A stretch of 31,639 nt of DNA from Desulfitobacterium_A sp035539115 (GTDB taxonomy: Bacteria; Bacillota; Desulfitobacteriia; Desulfitobacteriales; Desulfitobacteriaceae), in assembly GCF_035539115.1 (NCBI RefSeq), contig NZ_DATLJA010000027.1, positions 1-31,639 of the forward strand, given 5' to 3'. This document shows positions 22,928 through 31,639 of the stretch, piece by piece (within the stretch, counting starts at the first letter, position 1; each line of letters begins with the position of its first letter). The notes under the pieces were generated by a model that searched no databases, had not been told where the DNA came from, and saw nothing but the letters and a program-made list of their open reading frames with translations. Made by a program: the position numbers and the translations under genes.

Positions 22928-24859
22928 TTACTCTCCCGTCTTTTTATTCATAGATCGTCGCTCGATCAACCACTCGCTAAAAAAGCCTGCCAGTTCGTTC
23001 TTCAATGTTCCAATTACCAATCCTCTATCGAGAAAAACGTTAAATTCCTCGCAACTAGTCTCAGGAAGTAACGTACATGCATGACATGCTGCTAAATTTA
23101 AGGATTCCCGACCTTGCCCATGACTTTGGATGCAAACTGGATCATTGGAGCACCATTTAGCTGTTTCAAGTGCTTTAAAAAAGGTACGCGGTAAACAATC
23201 ACTCCGGCCCTGACGGACAAGTCCACCTAGCGTCCCTTCAGAGTCTCCACTTGCCGTGTAAATTAAAATACCTGACATGATATAGTCCTCAGTTGGAAGA
23301 TTACAATAAATTCGTTCACGCAATGATGCAGCAGTATACCCACATTCAAAGCTCAATTGACGAATTAATAAATGAGAAAGCGTATGCAATAAAATGAATT
23401 TAGAAGAAATTTCTCGAGCCAAAAACTGACCTTGGTATGAAGAACTATATTGTTCATTTAAGATCGCTGATCGATCTCCTGAGTCGGACGTTTTTAATGA
23501 CCATTGGTTAATTTCTTCATCATCAAATTCCAGGAAAATTCCTTCCCCCCTTACCTCATATCCCGGATACCAATTGCTCTCCGGCTCTTTTACACTAATA
23601 AGCCCATTTCCGCCCTCGGTCTGATCTTTCATAATATATACATCGGGTGGATTAAGTCTGCTAAATGCTGTCAAAACGCGGACTTCACGGACTTTATGAA
23701 CCAAGGCAACTCTTTTTAAACCTGGAATATGATACAAGTCGACACACTGCTCTTCGCGTACGAAATCGGATCCGTCGAAGGTCTCTGCTGAAATAGCTCC
23801 CGTTAATGCATCGTATTCTTCATTACGATATCTCTGGCTGGTCATTAATTCATTATCACTGTCGCTGTTTTTTTCAAATAATTTTCGTTCTAAAATACGT
23901 TTGACTGCCAAAGGATCTCGCGCAATTTGCTTAGCAATTTCATTGGCCCACTTGTCCAATCGTGCCCTAATTTTCGATTCCTTTTCGTCAGGCTCATAAT
24001 CATTAATAATGGTAAGGCACTCAGCGTATCGTTTGGAATTCTCTATACTGGTATTGATTAAGTCCGAGTAGGGTGGGATTACCAGCGAACTAACTACTTT
24101 AGGAAAGTAAATTTTGGATGCACCTCGTTGGACGGCTTGCGGAGTACATCCACAGGGAACATGTTGGTTTTTCCATGGCATAAACCCGCTACAGGTATAA
24201 TTATTCCCCAGTCTTTCCATCGCATCCTTATCAAAAGAACCAAATAATGTTGCTTTTGCTTTGCAGGAGTCGCAACGTATTACTAATCCTTCCAAGCCTG
24301 CTGTCGTGTTTGCTCCCGTCTCGAATTTAAGTATAGGATTATTGCACAGCGGTTTTGCACCGCCCATGTTCTTTTCGTGTGCCCATTCGACCCATGGGAA
24401 GTCGTCGATATGACCATTCTTACATGCAACAACAATACGAGCAGGTACAAGATCCGTCTTACAGTCAAGACATCGTGGTCGTTTCATATGTGGATCTTTT
24501 TCCTTCTTCTTTGAAGTAGCTTTCCGCCGGTATTCTATGATCCATTCCTTTAGCGGTTGAAATCGCCTGCATCTTGGGCAAAAATACCATTGAGGGAAAC
24601 GCGTATAAGTAATGCCCTTAGGATATTCGTCTTTACCTCCTGGCATTCCAAAGAAATCCACGCCAAGAATGCGCTCCAGCCTTTCATCGTGAATGTGAAC
24701 AATGCTTTCATCCCATAATTCAGGAGTTGTCGTCATTAACGTCTGATCAACAAAGTCCACCATGGCTCCCACTCCGTACTCCATAACGGCTTGTCCAGAA
24801 CGAATATTATGTGTGATTTTGTTTAATGGAACAAAGTCCTTAGCAATCGGTATATCCAT
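22928..24859 (-). CDS. drmB: DISARM protein DrmB (DUF1998)
   Basis: 643 aa. The N-terminal part has RSGQAVMEYGVGAMVDF, then zinc-ribbon-like pairs CPRC (94-97), CLDC (130-133), ACKNGHIDDFPW and CDSC (196-199). The C-terminal third is a DUF1998 domain: KFILLHTLSHLLIRQLSFECGY, then ILIYTASGDSEGTLGGLVRQG and a final cysteine set CHACTLLPETSC. DrmB forms a complex with the DrmA helicase and is required for DISARM defence in studied systems. Its ATG overlaps the drmA stop by one base (TAATG), so the two are translationally coupled. It is the last gene of the drmEAB operon; drmC, usually next, is absent. Confidence 0.92.
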   Translation of the reverse strand: MDIPIAKDFVPLNKITHNIRSGQAVMEYGVGAMVDFVDQTLMTTTPELWDESIVHIHDERLERILGVDFFGMPGGKDEYPKGITYTRFPQWYFCPRCRRFQPLKEWIIEYRRKATSKKKEKDPHMKRPRCLDCKTDLVPARIVVACKNGHIDDFPWVEWAHEKNMGGAKPLCNNPILKFETGANTTAGLEGLVIRCDSCKAKATLFGSFDKDAMERLGNNYTCSGFMPWKNQHVPCGCTPQAVQRGASKIYFPKVVSSLVIPPYSDLINTSIENSKRYAECLTIINDYEPDEKESKIRARLDKWANEIAKQIARDPLAVKRILERKLFEKNSDSDNELMTSQRYRNEEYDALTGAISAETFDGSDFVREEQCVDLYHIPGLKRVALVHKVREVRVLTAFSRLNPPDVYIMKDQTEGGNGLISVKEPESNWYPGYEVRGEGIFLEFDDEEINQWSLKTSDSGDRSAILNEQYSSSYQGQFLAREISSKFILLHTLSHLLIRQLSFECGYTAASLRERIYCNLPTEDYIMSGILIYTASGDSEGTLGGLVRQGRSDCLPRTFFKALETAKWCSNDPVCIQSHGQGRESLNLAACHACTLLPETSCEEFNVFLDRGLVIGTLKNELAGFFSEWLIERRSMNKKTGE

Positions 24860-27800
24860 TACTCTTCATCCCCCCAAACGACAATCCTAGCGGCCGCAAC
24901 GTTATCTACATTGCGCATAGAAGTTAATGTTTCGTGCTCACCGTCAGATCCTATACTTCCATATGGTTTTAGTAGCCGCTTTGTACCTTCGACTGGGCCT
25001 TTCATCATGTTTTTCTCGCCATATAAGAAATTTTCCCCATCCAGTCCATTCACTTTATCTTTCCAATCTTTCCAAAAGGTTCGAATCTCGTTGAGTATCT
25101 CATTACTCTCACTAGCCAAAGCAAAATCAGAACTATTGCGGATCGACTCTACGCGATTAATAATGATTTCTTCAATCTCATCCAGTATCTCTTGTTGCGG
25201 CGGGAAATATTGTGCGTCAGTATCACGAGTAAGACCATACCGATGACGTAGTAAACTTACCAGTATTGCATGCAAAGCTCGTTCTCGTGCGGGCTTGGAA
25301 AATGGTGTAACACTAGTTGGCTCTACAAAACGATAGAATGATTCATGGTAAGGCTTAAACTGTTCATAATGAGAACGATCACGGCTCTTAGCTCCATCAT
25401 ATAAAACACACGCTAGTCCAGGATAACTTCTACCGATACGGCTAGATGCTTGGATATACTCACTTGTCAATTTGGGTTGCCCAACGATGAGCATTAAGTT
25501 GAGTCTGGCCACGTCAACACCTACTGATATCATGTTTGATGCCAAGAGTACATTGATAGGATAGGTTTTATTTTCTTGGTTTTCTTGAGAGTATTCAAGA
25601 CGTTCTAACTTGTCCAAAGTCTCATTTAATTGTGTAGACGATACGCGGCTAGTCAATTCGTCGGCCGATCCTATAAGACGATGTCGAGAGCCAATACGAT
25701 TCCCCATACGTATCATAAAATCTTTTACATCATCATCCACCATAGAGCTGCATTTTCCTAAATCACGAATACTGTTAAAGTAGACGGCAAGTGTCCAGAA
25801 CTTGTCTTTAACTTCGTCTGGAAAATCCAACTTATATACGCGTTGCAATAGTGTCGCGATCATTCGGACTTCCATCATCGCCTTGGTTTTTCCCGATGAC
25901 ATAATACCTACATACGTTCTTCCAGGTTTTTTATTTACATCTGCTTCTCTAGCGAAAAAGGAATCGCCGGCATCGATACCAGATGGCGGAAATTGACGAA
26001 CATCCCGATTAAAGAGATTTCTGCATTGAGCTTTTGCACTACGGATTGTTGCTGTAGACGCAATGATTTTCGGTCTAACGCCTTTTGCGCTGCAAAGGGC
26101 ATCAATGGCGGTTTCATATATCCCCACCACGGTGCCAAGTGGGCCGGATATCAAATGTAATTCATCCTGAATAATTAGTTCAGGGGCACGATTTTCTGAA
26201 TCGGCTGCAAAAAACCTTCCAACGAGGCCTTTCCAAGCAACCATTGCGAATTTATCGACGGTTCCAAACAATAGTGTTGGTGGCTTATCATATAATTCTT
26301 CATCTACTACTTGTATAGGCAGACTTTTCTTGAACTTGCAGCCTTCTTGAGTACATTGCAGATAGAAATGTTTATTATCTGCCATCATATATCCCCAATT
26401 ACCCACTAAGCGTTGGGATTGATTACTTATCTCTACATCACGAACAAGCTTAGTGCCACACCATGGACATTTGAGCATTTGAAATTTATTATAGATATCT
26501 TTTGTATATTTTAAATCATCTTTTCCAGCTTTCATCAGTTTATTTAAACACTTTTTCGCATCATCATTACGATTAGGAGTATGTTTACTACCAATCCATA
26601 ACCCTATTGTGATAGGTTCCCTGCCCAATGAATACATAGGGTAACTAGGCTTCGGTTGTTTGCTTCCTAGACGAATTGCTTCGCATGCACATATTAGTGT
26701 GCCTGCACGAATAAATTGTTGTGCAGCCAATAAGCGAAGTGTATAACGCATGATCACGGTGGTACCCATGTAAGTATCAGAATATATTAAGCGCCGATAA
26801 AAAATGGTAAACGCAGTTAGTCCTAAATATGCTTCGGTTTTCCCCCCACCAGTTGGGAACCATATTAAATCTACCAAATCACGCTCGGGCGCATTAGGTT
26901 CTACTATTGATCTTATGCTTATTAATATAAAAGCTAGTTGAAATGGCCGCCAAAAGTGTTCGTCTGATTCATTATAATAGTCTAATGTTGCAAGCCGATT
27001 TTGTAATTCTTTATCACCAGGATAACTATCTTTTTTTTGTATGTCTGTGTGAATACGTTGCATTAGCATCGAGCGATTGACTAGCTGAAAAGCAATATAT
27101 GCCGTCTCGTTAGATTGCAATAACTCTATACCATGATACATACGCAACAACAATTCTTTACAGTTAGAAATATGTCGAATCGCTGTTTCCCTGAATATCT
27201 CATCAATTTCTGATGTTTTATTGGATATATCTGCAATCCACGCACCATATTCATCTATAAACTTTCTCATTACTTCCAGTTTTTCAGATTTGGGTGATTC
27301 ATCCAAATCTGAAAGATACTTCATCGAAAAACTATGTTTAGAAATATTGCGATCCGCCAAGTCGAAATCCATTTGCGGAACGATTCCTACAGGGAGAAAC
27401 TCAGTCCATATTTCTCCATTACCAGCCTGGTCTACATTCCAATTCGTGGCAACGCCGTGCCCAGATGCATAAATCTTGTTATCACGATACAACAATGCTA
27501 ATGATTTTTCTTCTATGTCCTCTTGTGCCTGGTTGCTGGTACTGTACTGCTCGAATGTAAGTCCAGGATTATCGGTCGAAAGAAACCGTATTTCGGGTTG
27601 GAAGATAGAGTTCATTCCATTATAAGAACCCGTTTCAGTGTTAACTAATATTACGGTTATAGCATAAATACCATTGCCGTAATTTCGTCTCAAAACAGTC
27701 AACTTACCAAGTTTTTCGAGTATTTCGTTGGATTCGTCAAAATCGCCGTCTGAGAAGGGAACTTCAAGTTCAAAAGAATGTGGTTCTCGCACAAAACCAC

Positions 27801-28485
27801 GTTTGCCGCATTGATCAGCTAATTTATACAAAGCATTTTTCATTTCCACATCTTCTAATTTATCTGCTTCTTTTAGTCGCCATATGTCACGTTTACTAAT
27901 TTTTGATCTTAGCTTCATAAAACCATCTTGAAGATAGACATACTCTCCCATAGGGCCCTTTTCAATAGCTTCTGTGGATTCTGAACTATCATATCTATAG
28001 CAACAGTCCGTATATGTTGATCGCCGATAAGTACCTAAAGATACATTAAAACGAAGTGATGATACTTCTCCATGAACAAAAAAAGTCATTCCCATTGAAG
28101 ATGGCATGTTTTGGTTGGAAAGATTTATCTCCTCATCAATTGAATTGGTATCATTGTCATCCGCGGAATTCTCACCATATCTTTTTTTTGTTGATTGAAT
28201 CGGTTGTTCTTTTATAGTCAGATCAACCGAAATCTCTTCGGAAATATCCTCTTCGTTCTCGACTCGCGACTCGACCACTTCATCGTTATCTAATTTCTGC
28301 TTAATTTCTTGAGGAAATAAAATACCTACAGAATATCTTACTTCAGGTTGATCAGTTATAATCTCATGCTCCATATCCGGTAAAGAGTTTTCCGAACCAG
28401 GTCCCATCATCTCTTTTCGAATATCTTCTAGAAGCATATCTCTTGCTGTAAAATGCTCAGTTAAATCAATCATAAAATACTTCAT
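24859..28485 (-). CDS. drmA: DISARM helicase DrmA
   Basis: 1208 aa, a superfamily 2 helicase. Motifs in order: Walker A FPTGGGKT (543-550), a cysteine pair CPWC (673-676) and CTQEGC (711-716) forming a likely zinc insert, DELH box (774-777), STAT (810-813), ISVGVDV (986-992) and QASSRIGR (1012-1019, motif VI). The long N-terminal region (1-500) is acidic and carries the DUF1998-associated helicase lead. DrmA drives DISARM with DrmB on DNA. The ATG at 28485 has GGGGG immediately before it; an ATG at 28473 (MIDLTEHF) is an equally good start. It begins 11 nt after drmE stops. Confidence 0.92.
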   Translation of the reverse strand: MKYFMIDLTEHFTARDMLLEDIRKEMMGPGSENSLPDMEHEIITDQPEVRYSVGILFPQEIKQKLDNDEVVESRVENEEDISEEISVDLTIKEQPIQSTKKRYGENSADDNDTNSIDEEINLSNQNMPSSMGMTFFVHGEVSSLRFNVSLGTYRRSTYTDCCYRYDSSESTEAIEKGPMGEYVYLQDGFMKLRSKISKRDIWRLKEADKLEDVEMKNALYKLADQCGKRGFVREPHSFELEVPFSDGDFDESNEILEKLGKLTVLRRNYGNGIYAITVILVNTETGSYNGMNSIFQPEIRFLSTDNPGLTFEQYSTSNQAQEDIEEKSLALLYRDNKIYASGHGVATNWNVDQAGNGEIWTEFLPVGIVPQMDFDLADRNISKHSFSMKYLSDLDESPKSEKLEVMRKFIDEYGAWIADISNKTSEIDEIFRETAIRHISNCKELLLRMYHGIELLQSNETAYIAFQLVNRSMLMQRIHTDIQKKDSYPGDKELQNRLATLDYYNESDEHFWRPFQLAFILISIRSIVEPNAPERDLVDLIWFPTGGGKTEAYLGLTAFTIFYRRLIYSDTYMGTTVIMRYTLRLLAAQQFIRAGTLICACEAIRLGSKQPKPSYPMYSLGREPITIGLWIGSKHTPNRNDDAKKCLNKLMKAGKDDLKYTKDIYNKFQMLKCPWCGTKLVRDVEISNQSQRLVGNWGYMMADNKHFYLQCTQEGCKFKKSLPIQVVDEELYDKPPTLLFGTVDKFAMVAWKGLVGRFFAADSENRAPELIIQDELHLISGPLGTVVGIYETAIDALCSAKGVRPKIIASTATIRSAKAQCRNLFNRDVRQFPPSGIDAGDSFFAREADVNKKPGRTYVGIMSSGKTKAMMEVRMIATLLQRVYKLDFPDEVKDKFWTLAVYFNSIRDLGKCSSMVDDDVKDFMIRMGNRIGSRHRLIGSADELTSRVSSTQLNETLDKLERLEYSQENQENKTYPINVLLASNMISVGVDVARLNLMLIVGQPKLTSEYIQASSRIGRSYPGLACVLYDGAKSRDRSHYEQFKPYHESFYRFVEPTSVTPFSKPARERALHAILVSLLRHRYGLTRDTDAQYFPPQQEILDEIEEIIINRVESIRNSSDFALASESNEILNEIRTFWKDWKDKVNGLDGENFLYGEKNMMKGPVEGTKRLLKPYGSIGSDGEHETLTSMRNVDNVAAARIVVWGDEE

Positions 28486-28496
28486 CCCCCATTTTG

Positions 28497-31130
28497 TTAC
28501 TCCGAAAGCGGTTTGTTGGAAATATTAACTGGAACTATTGTGACATGATCGACTATCGTGTCTATTTGTAGAATAAGAGCTATCTGTGATACGTCACCCA
28601 TGACAGATGCGATTAAATCATCAACCTTACCATTGCTCTTAGCACCAACCGCTTGCATAATACACTTTTCAAGATGTTTTAATGCTCTCACCCTCAATGA
28701 ACGAACTTCCTCACATGCCCTACAAAAGGCGCTGGGATCAGACAACATCTCATTATCATTTGTTAACACAGCAATTGTTTGATAAGAATCAGAGTCTCGA
28801 GGTCCCACTATACGACTATCCTCATCCAGCCAGGATCGTATAGTAACTTCGTGCTTATCCTTACCAATTCTGTGCATTCTTTGGGACACTTCTCGATATG
28901 ACAGCGCATTGCTCTTCATAAATGTGCTTAATGTAGTTTTCCAGTAGGTAGCCTTTCGAAAATATTCACCGTACTTCTGTTCGAACCTATAATCCGTATG
29001 CATCTGGTTTATAATTTTATTTACAATATCTTTCGAGTCATCATCATTTTGAGTAAAAACTATTTCATCCCCTGCGTCCAACGCAGATACATCAACTTCA
29101 ATAACTTCGTTCTTTAACCTATCAAATACATATGGTTTATACCCTTTTGTAAACATAGCCCGTTCACCAGTTTCGAATAAAGCGGTTCTCACGGTCTCAA
29201 CCCGTTGACACGTTGACGAGTCATTTAAAGGATATGATCCAACTCCACTCCTAATAGTTGCAGCTGTTATAAATTTTTCAAGGTCTATAATCCCAACGGA
29301 TTCGTCCGAAATATCTTGATTTATTAAAGTGAAATTGTTATTTATTTCATGTTCAAATTTGATGGCATTTAATCTATCAATAGCCTCTATTCTTTTTATA
29401 TTATTTCGCTCCATTAGCCGAAATAGTCCAGTTTCTGACGGATAGCATATCACCTCGGTCACTGTAGAATTTGTATTGGTAAATGCATTGAATCGTTTAC
29501 CCTCGAATACGCCACAACATATAACTCCATCATACAATTTAACATTGTCAAAACGCGTGGGGGTATAGAATTTGCAGTCTTTCAAAACTGACTTTTCGCC
29601 TGGGGTTAAGCTTTCTGTGAAAGCATCAATGAAATACTGTTTAGGAACTACAATTGCATAATTCTGATGCTTATACCAACTGACTTCAAACAAGCGGTTC
29701 TTAAGCCATGCATACTTTGGATTGTCGGAATATAAATATTTCCGCAAAGAAAGTAACGTGTCAATCACATTCAATATGTCGTTTTCAAGTGAAATAACGG
29801 AGTTCTTTGTCAATAAGCTTTCTCCTACTGAGCGCAAGTGTCCAATTTCTTCGAGCGGCATTATACCTGTTACTTTACCGTTCTCCACCAATCGTTCAAG
29901 AGTGCGTATCGGAAAACATGCCCGTTCAAACAGATTCAACAAACTATATGATCGACTAATAAAATAGTCCTTATCATCACAATCTTCCGTATTATTTTTA
30001 ATTATTTGTAAAAGCTTGCGACATTTAATGGGCATATCGTCAGGAAAAGGTGAGCAGACCATCGCTTGATCCGTCTGCTTATCAATCTGATTACCGATCA
30101 TTTTATATTGGATACTAATACAATCACTTGCATTTGAAAGGTCGGGAGGCGAGAATAAATCCGCCACTTTTGAGATCAAAGCCTCTTCACTCCAAGCAAA
30201 CACTCTTGTTTGAGGAAATAGCGATAAACACTCATCAATAGATCCATAAGCATAACCTGCTAGCATTATTACATCATGAATGAAAGAACAGTTCATGATG
30301 TCCGATAATTCTGATGGTGATGCTCCAATGAGATCATAGCCATTGATAATTACGGTTCGTATTGAATGTTCTTCATCGTCATAGATTAAATCTCTTGCCG
30401 TTGAAATACGCGAAGTGAATTTTATCACTGGCTCAAGCTTTGCGGAGTTACCAGAATAGGAGTGAATCGAATCACAGCTTGAATAATAAGCCATTGGAAA
30501 AAGATCCTTAAGTTTGACACTACCGCATAAATTGCATACCAATTGAAGGGATTCGGCTATAGCATCTGCTTCTGATTTTTGGCACAAAACTAGTATTGAT
30601 GATTCTGTTACATTCTTTATGCTGTCAGGACTAACCCCAAACACCTGACCAAGAGCTTCACTACGAGAGGTCTTACTCTTCTTGTTGATTCCCTTGGAAA
30701 GGGTTTTGGCATTACCAAGATAAGGACTAATTTTATATCCATTGGATAATGGGACATAACGACTAAGCCCATTAAATACCATATGTATCTTTAACTCACC
30801 ATTGATTTCAGTAAGTCCTTTATATATACCGCGATTACGTTCATATAAGATCTTAGCGTCATCTTTTAGGCTATCTAATAACGATGTTTGGTTTAACAAA
30901 ACATCTTGCGTATAACAAGCGAATACCGCTGCAATAACACACTCAACTAAAAGCGCGTTAGATCCTGGATGTACAATGAGGTTTCTACTGCTCTCTCCTA
31001 TAAGTATTTCTGATAAAATATTATAATTTTGCTCATTAAACTTAGTGTGTGTGAAGCATTTACTTGCATACTCAAATTTGGATTGTATAATAGCTTGCGT
31101 TAAGTTTTCAGCATTTAGGTATCTTTCCAT
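28497..31130 (-). CDS. drmE: DISARM class 2 protein DrmE
   Basis: 877 aa. The assignment rests mainly on gene order (directly upstream of drmA and drmB, with a drmMII-type methyltransferase) and on length; no catalytic motif is obvious. The N-terminal region (LIVHPGSNALLVECVIAAVFA) and the middle contain alternating alpha/beta pieces such as VIINGYDLIGASPSELSDI. Residues about 745-830 (TLSTFMKSNALSYREVSQRM ... EVTIRSWLDED) look like a helix-turn-helix DNA-binding part. DrmE is specific to class 2 and essential in the tested Bacillus system, with no proven activity. AAGGTGA lies 7 nt before the ATG at 31130. First large gene of the operon. Confidence 0.82.
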   Translation of the reverse strand: MERYLNAENLTQAIIQSKFEYASKCFTHTKFNEQNYNILSEILIGESSRNLIVHPGSNALLVECVIAAVFACYTQDVLLNQTSLLDSLKDDAKILYERNRGIYKGLTEINGELKIHMVFNGLSRYVPLSNGYKISPYLGNAKTLSKGINKKSKTSRSEALGQVFGVSPDSIKNVTESSILVLCQKSEADAIAESLQLVCNLCGSVKLKDLFPMAYYSSCDSIHSYSGNSAKLEPVIKFTSRISTARDLIYDDEEHSIRTVIINGYDLIGASPSELSDIMNCSFIHDVIMLAGYAYGSIDECLSLFPQTRVFAWSEEALISKVADLFSPPDLSNASDCISIQYKMIGNQIDKQTDQAMVCSPFPDDMPIKCRKLLQIIKNNTEDCDDKDYFISRSYSLLNLFERACFPIRTLERLVENGKVTGIMPLEEIGHLRSVGESLLTKNSVISLENDILNVIDTLLSLRKYLYSDNPKYAWLKNRLFEVSWYKHQNYAIVVPKQYFIDAFTESLTPGEKSVLKDCKFYTPTRFDNVKLYDGVICCGVFEGKRFNAFTNTNSTVTEVICYPSETGLFRLMERNNIKRIEAIDRLNAIKFEHEINNNFTLINQDISDESVGIIDLEKFITAATIRSGVGSYPLNDSSTCQRVETVRTALFETGERAMFTKGYKPYVFDRLKNEVIEVDVSALDAGDEIVFTQNDDDSKDIVNKIINQMHTDYRFEQKYGEYFRKATYWKTTLSTFMKSNALSYREVSQRMHRIGKDKHEVTIRSWLDEDSRIVGPRDSDSYQTIAVLTNDNEMLSDPSAFCRACEEVRSLRVRALKHLEKCIMQAVGAKSNGKVDDLIASVMGDVSQIALILQIDTIVDHVTIVPVNISNKPLSE

Positions 31131-31150
31131 GTTTAATCACCTTTTGTACA

Positions 31151-31327
31151 TTAGTTACCGTCCCAAATAAACATTAGTTTCGATTTATCAAACTGATACT
31201 TCAATCTACATGGAGAAGCATTTTCTAAATCATCAGATAATTCACTTCTAACTACTACTTTCCACATCTTCCCTACATTTCCTTCCAAGAGTGCAGAAAT
31301 ATTCCTAGAAAGAACATAAAAAGACAA
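31151..31327 (-). CDS. Unrecognised 58-aa ORF just upstream of drmE
   Basis: A frame from TTG 31327 (or ATG 31267, MWKVVVRSELSDDLENASP, 38 aa) to a TAA 20 nt before the drmE start. AGGGAAG precedes the ATG. The composition is coding-like (KVVVRSELSDD, then CRLKYQFDKSKLMFIWDGN). It could be a small DISARM-linked protein, the tail of a truncated gene, or a leader peptide. The family is not recognised. Confidence 0.4.
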   Translation of the reverse strand: MSFYVLSRNISALLEGNVGKMWKVVVRSELSDDLENASPCRLKYQFDKSKLMFIWDGN

Positions 31328-31356
31328 CTATCCAAAAAAAATCTAGCAAAATAATT

Positions 31357-31485
31357 TTAGTGGCCAACCCCGCACATATCCCTACCACCCAATTTGGCTA
31401 GACTTTTTTGCGGGGTTAGGCCAGAGTCCCGCCAATAACGGTCCGAACTGGATGCGCTATCTTTAATGATAGGATACGCAAGCAT
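31357..31485 (-). CDS. Possible 42-aa ORF
   Basis: The ATG at 31485 has AAGGTGGGG 9 nt upstream (MLAYPIIKDSASSSDRYW...). Its second half coincides with the long inverted repeat at 31361-31423, so the sequence there is constrained by something other than protein. It may be a fragment at the edge of a mobile element. Confidence 0.3.
   Translation of the reverse strand: MLAYPIIKDSASSSDRYWRDSGLTPQKSLAKLGGRDMCGVGH
31361..31423. repeat. Long inverted repeat upstream of the DISARM operon
   Basis: TGGCCAACCCCGC (31361-31373) and GCGGGGTTAGGCCA (31410-31423) pair over 13 bp with one bulged base across a 36-nt AT-rich loop. It could be a transcript-ending or leader structure for the operon, or an old insertion-sequence end. 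Confidence 0.55.
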
Positions 31486-31557
31486 AAAATAGTCCCCACC
31501 TTGTAAGATAGATATAGGGTTAAGGTTTCAAAACCAACCCGAACGTTCCTTGACAAC

Positions 31558-31639
31558 TTACTTCTTAATGTTCTGATGAATTAGTTGATACGCTAAATCT
31601 CTATCACTAAATATCATGCTATAATCGTTTTTGTCAGAG
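31558..31639 (-). CDS. Possible C-terminal end of a gene beyond the window
   Basis: On the minus strand the frame is open from the window edge to a TAA at 31558, reading DKNDYSMIFSDRDLAYQLIH and ending QNIKK. Too little is present to name it; an internal ATG would give only 19 residues. Confidence 0.3.
   Translation of the reverse strand, partial: SDKNDYSMIFSDRDLAYQLIHQNIKK

Noticed and set aside
31539..31550. GAACGTTC palindrome as a possible LexA/DinR box
   Set aside because: The Firmicute box needs GAAC and GTTC separated by four bases; here they are adjacent, so the match is only an 8-bp palindrome.
1..31639. CRISPR arrays, tRNA or rRNA genes
   Set aside because: No regularly spaced direct repeats and no tRNA-like or rRNA-like segments were noticed on reading; a covariance-model search was not possible here.

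Overview
The window looks like a low-GC Firmicute of the Clostridia, most likely a Desulfosporosinus/Desulfitobacterium-type Peptococcaceae. This is an inference from strong AGGAGG-type ribosome sites, a fused MsrA-MsrB, sporadic TTG/GTG starts, an LPXTG protein with its own sortase, and a ferredoxin-nitroreductase typical of anaerobes. No rRNA, tRNA or CRISPR array was seen.

Layout. 0.3-6.5 kb holds small housekeeping or stress genes: an ABM-domain monooxygenase, the MsrAB methionine sulfoxide reductase, a convergent operon (Nudix hydrolase, a 33-aa peptide, YdcF-family membrane protein), a DUF1848 radical-SAM-like protein, a decayed AbrB/RelE-type toxin-antitoxin pair beside a fragment of a second ydcF, and a pRiA4b ORF-3-like protein. 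6.8-10.2 kb is a cell-envelope block on the minus strand: a coiled-coil protein, a class D-type sortase translationally coupled to its DUF3494 (ice-binding-like) LPKTS substrate, a secreted protein, YggT and an Lmo0937-type mini membrane protein.

10.4-16.3 kb is a rearranged, decaying zone. It contains two diverged 470-bp copies of a Phd/YefM-type antitoxin with its promoter, a glycosyltransferase, a dead second copy of the sortase 3' end, a frameshifted secreted protein, and remnants of an ABC substrate-binding protein and of an HI0074-type nucleotidyltransferase partner, with a Uma2 nuclease-fold protein between the last two. Then come a MalY/PatB-type aminotransferase and a ferredoxin-nitroreductase (16.2-18.4 kb), a truncated transposase, and a complete IS3-family element (19435-21340) whose terminal inverted repeats and A_AAA_AAC frameshift site can be read directly.

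21.4-31.6 kb is a defence island: a class 2 DISARM anti-phage system. drmE, drmA and drmB form a tight minus-strand operon. The C5-cytosine methyltransferase drmMII sits on the plus strand, convergent with it, behind a perfect 24-bp palindrome and with its own terminator. No drmC (phospholipase-D protein) is present. By analogy with studied DISARM systems, the methyltransferase would mark host DNA while DrmA/DrmB/DrmE act on incoming phage DNA. Splitting the methyltransferase into its own transcription unit would let it be controlled separately. Two or three tiny unrecognised ORFs and a long inverted repeat precede drmE.
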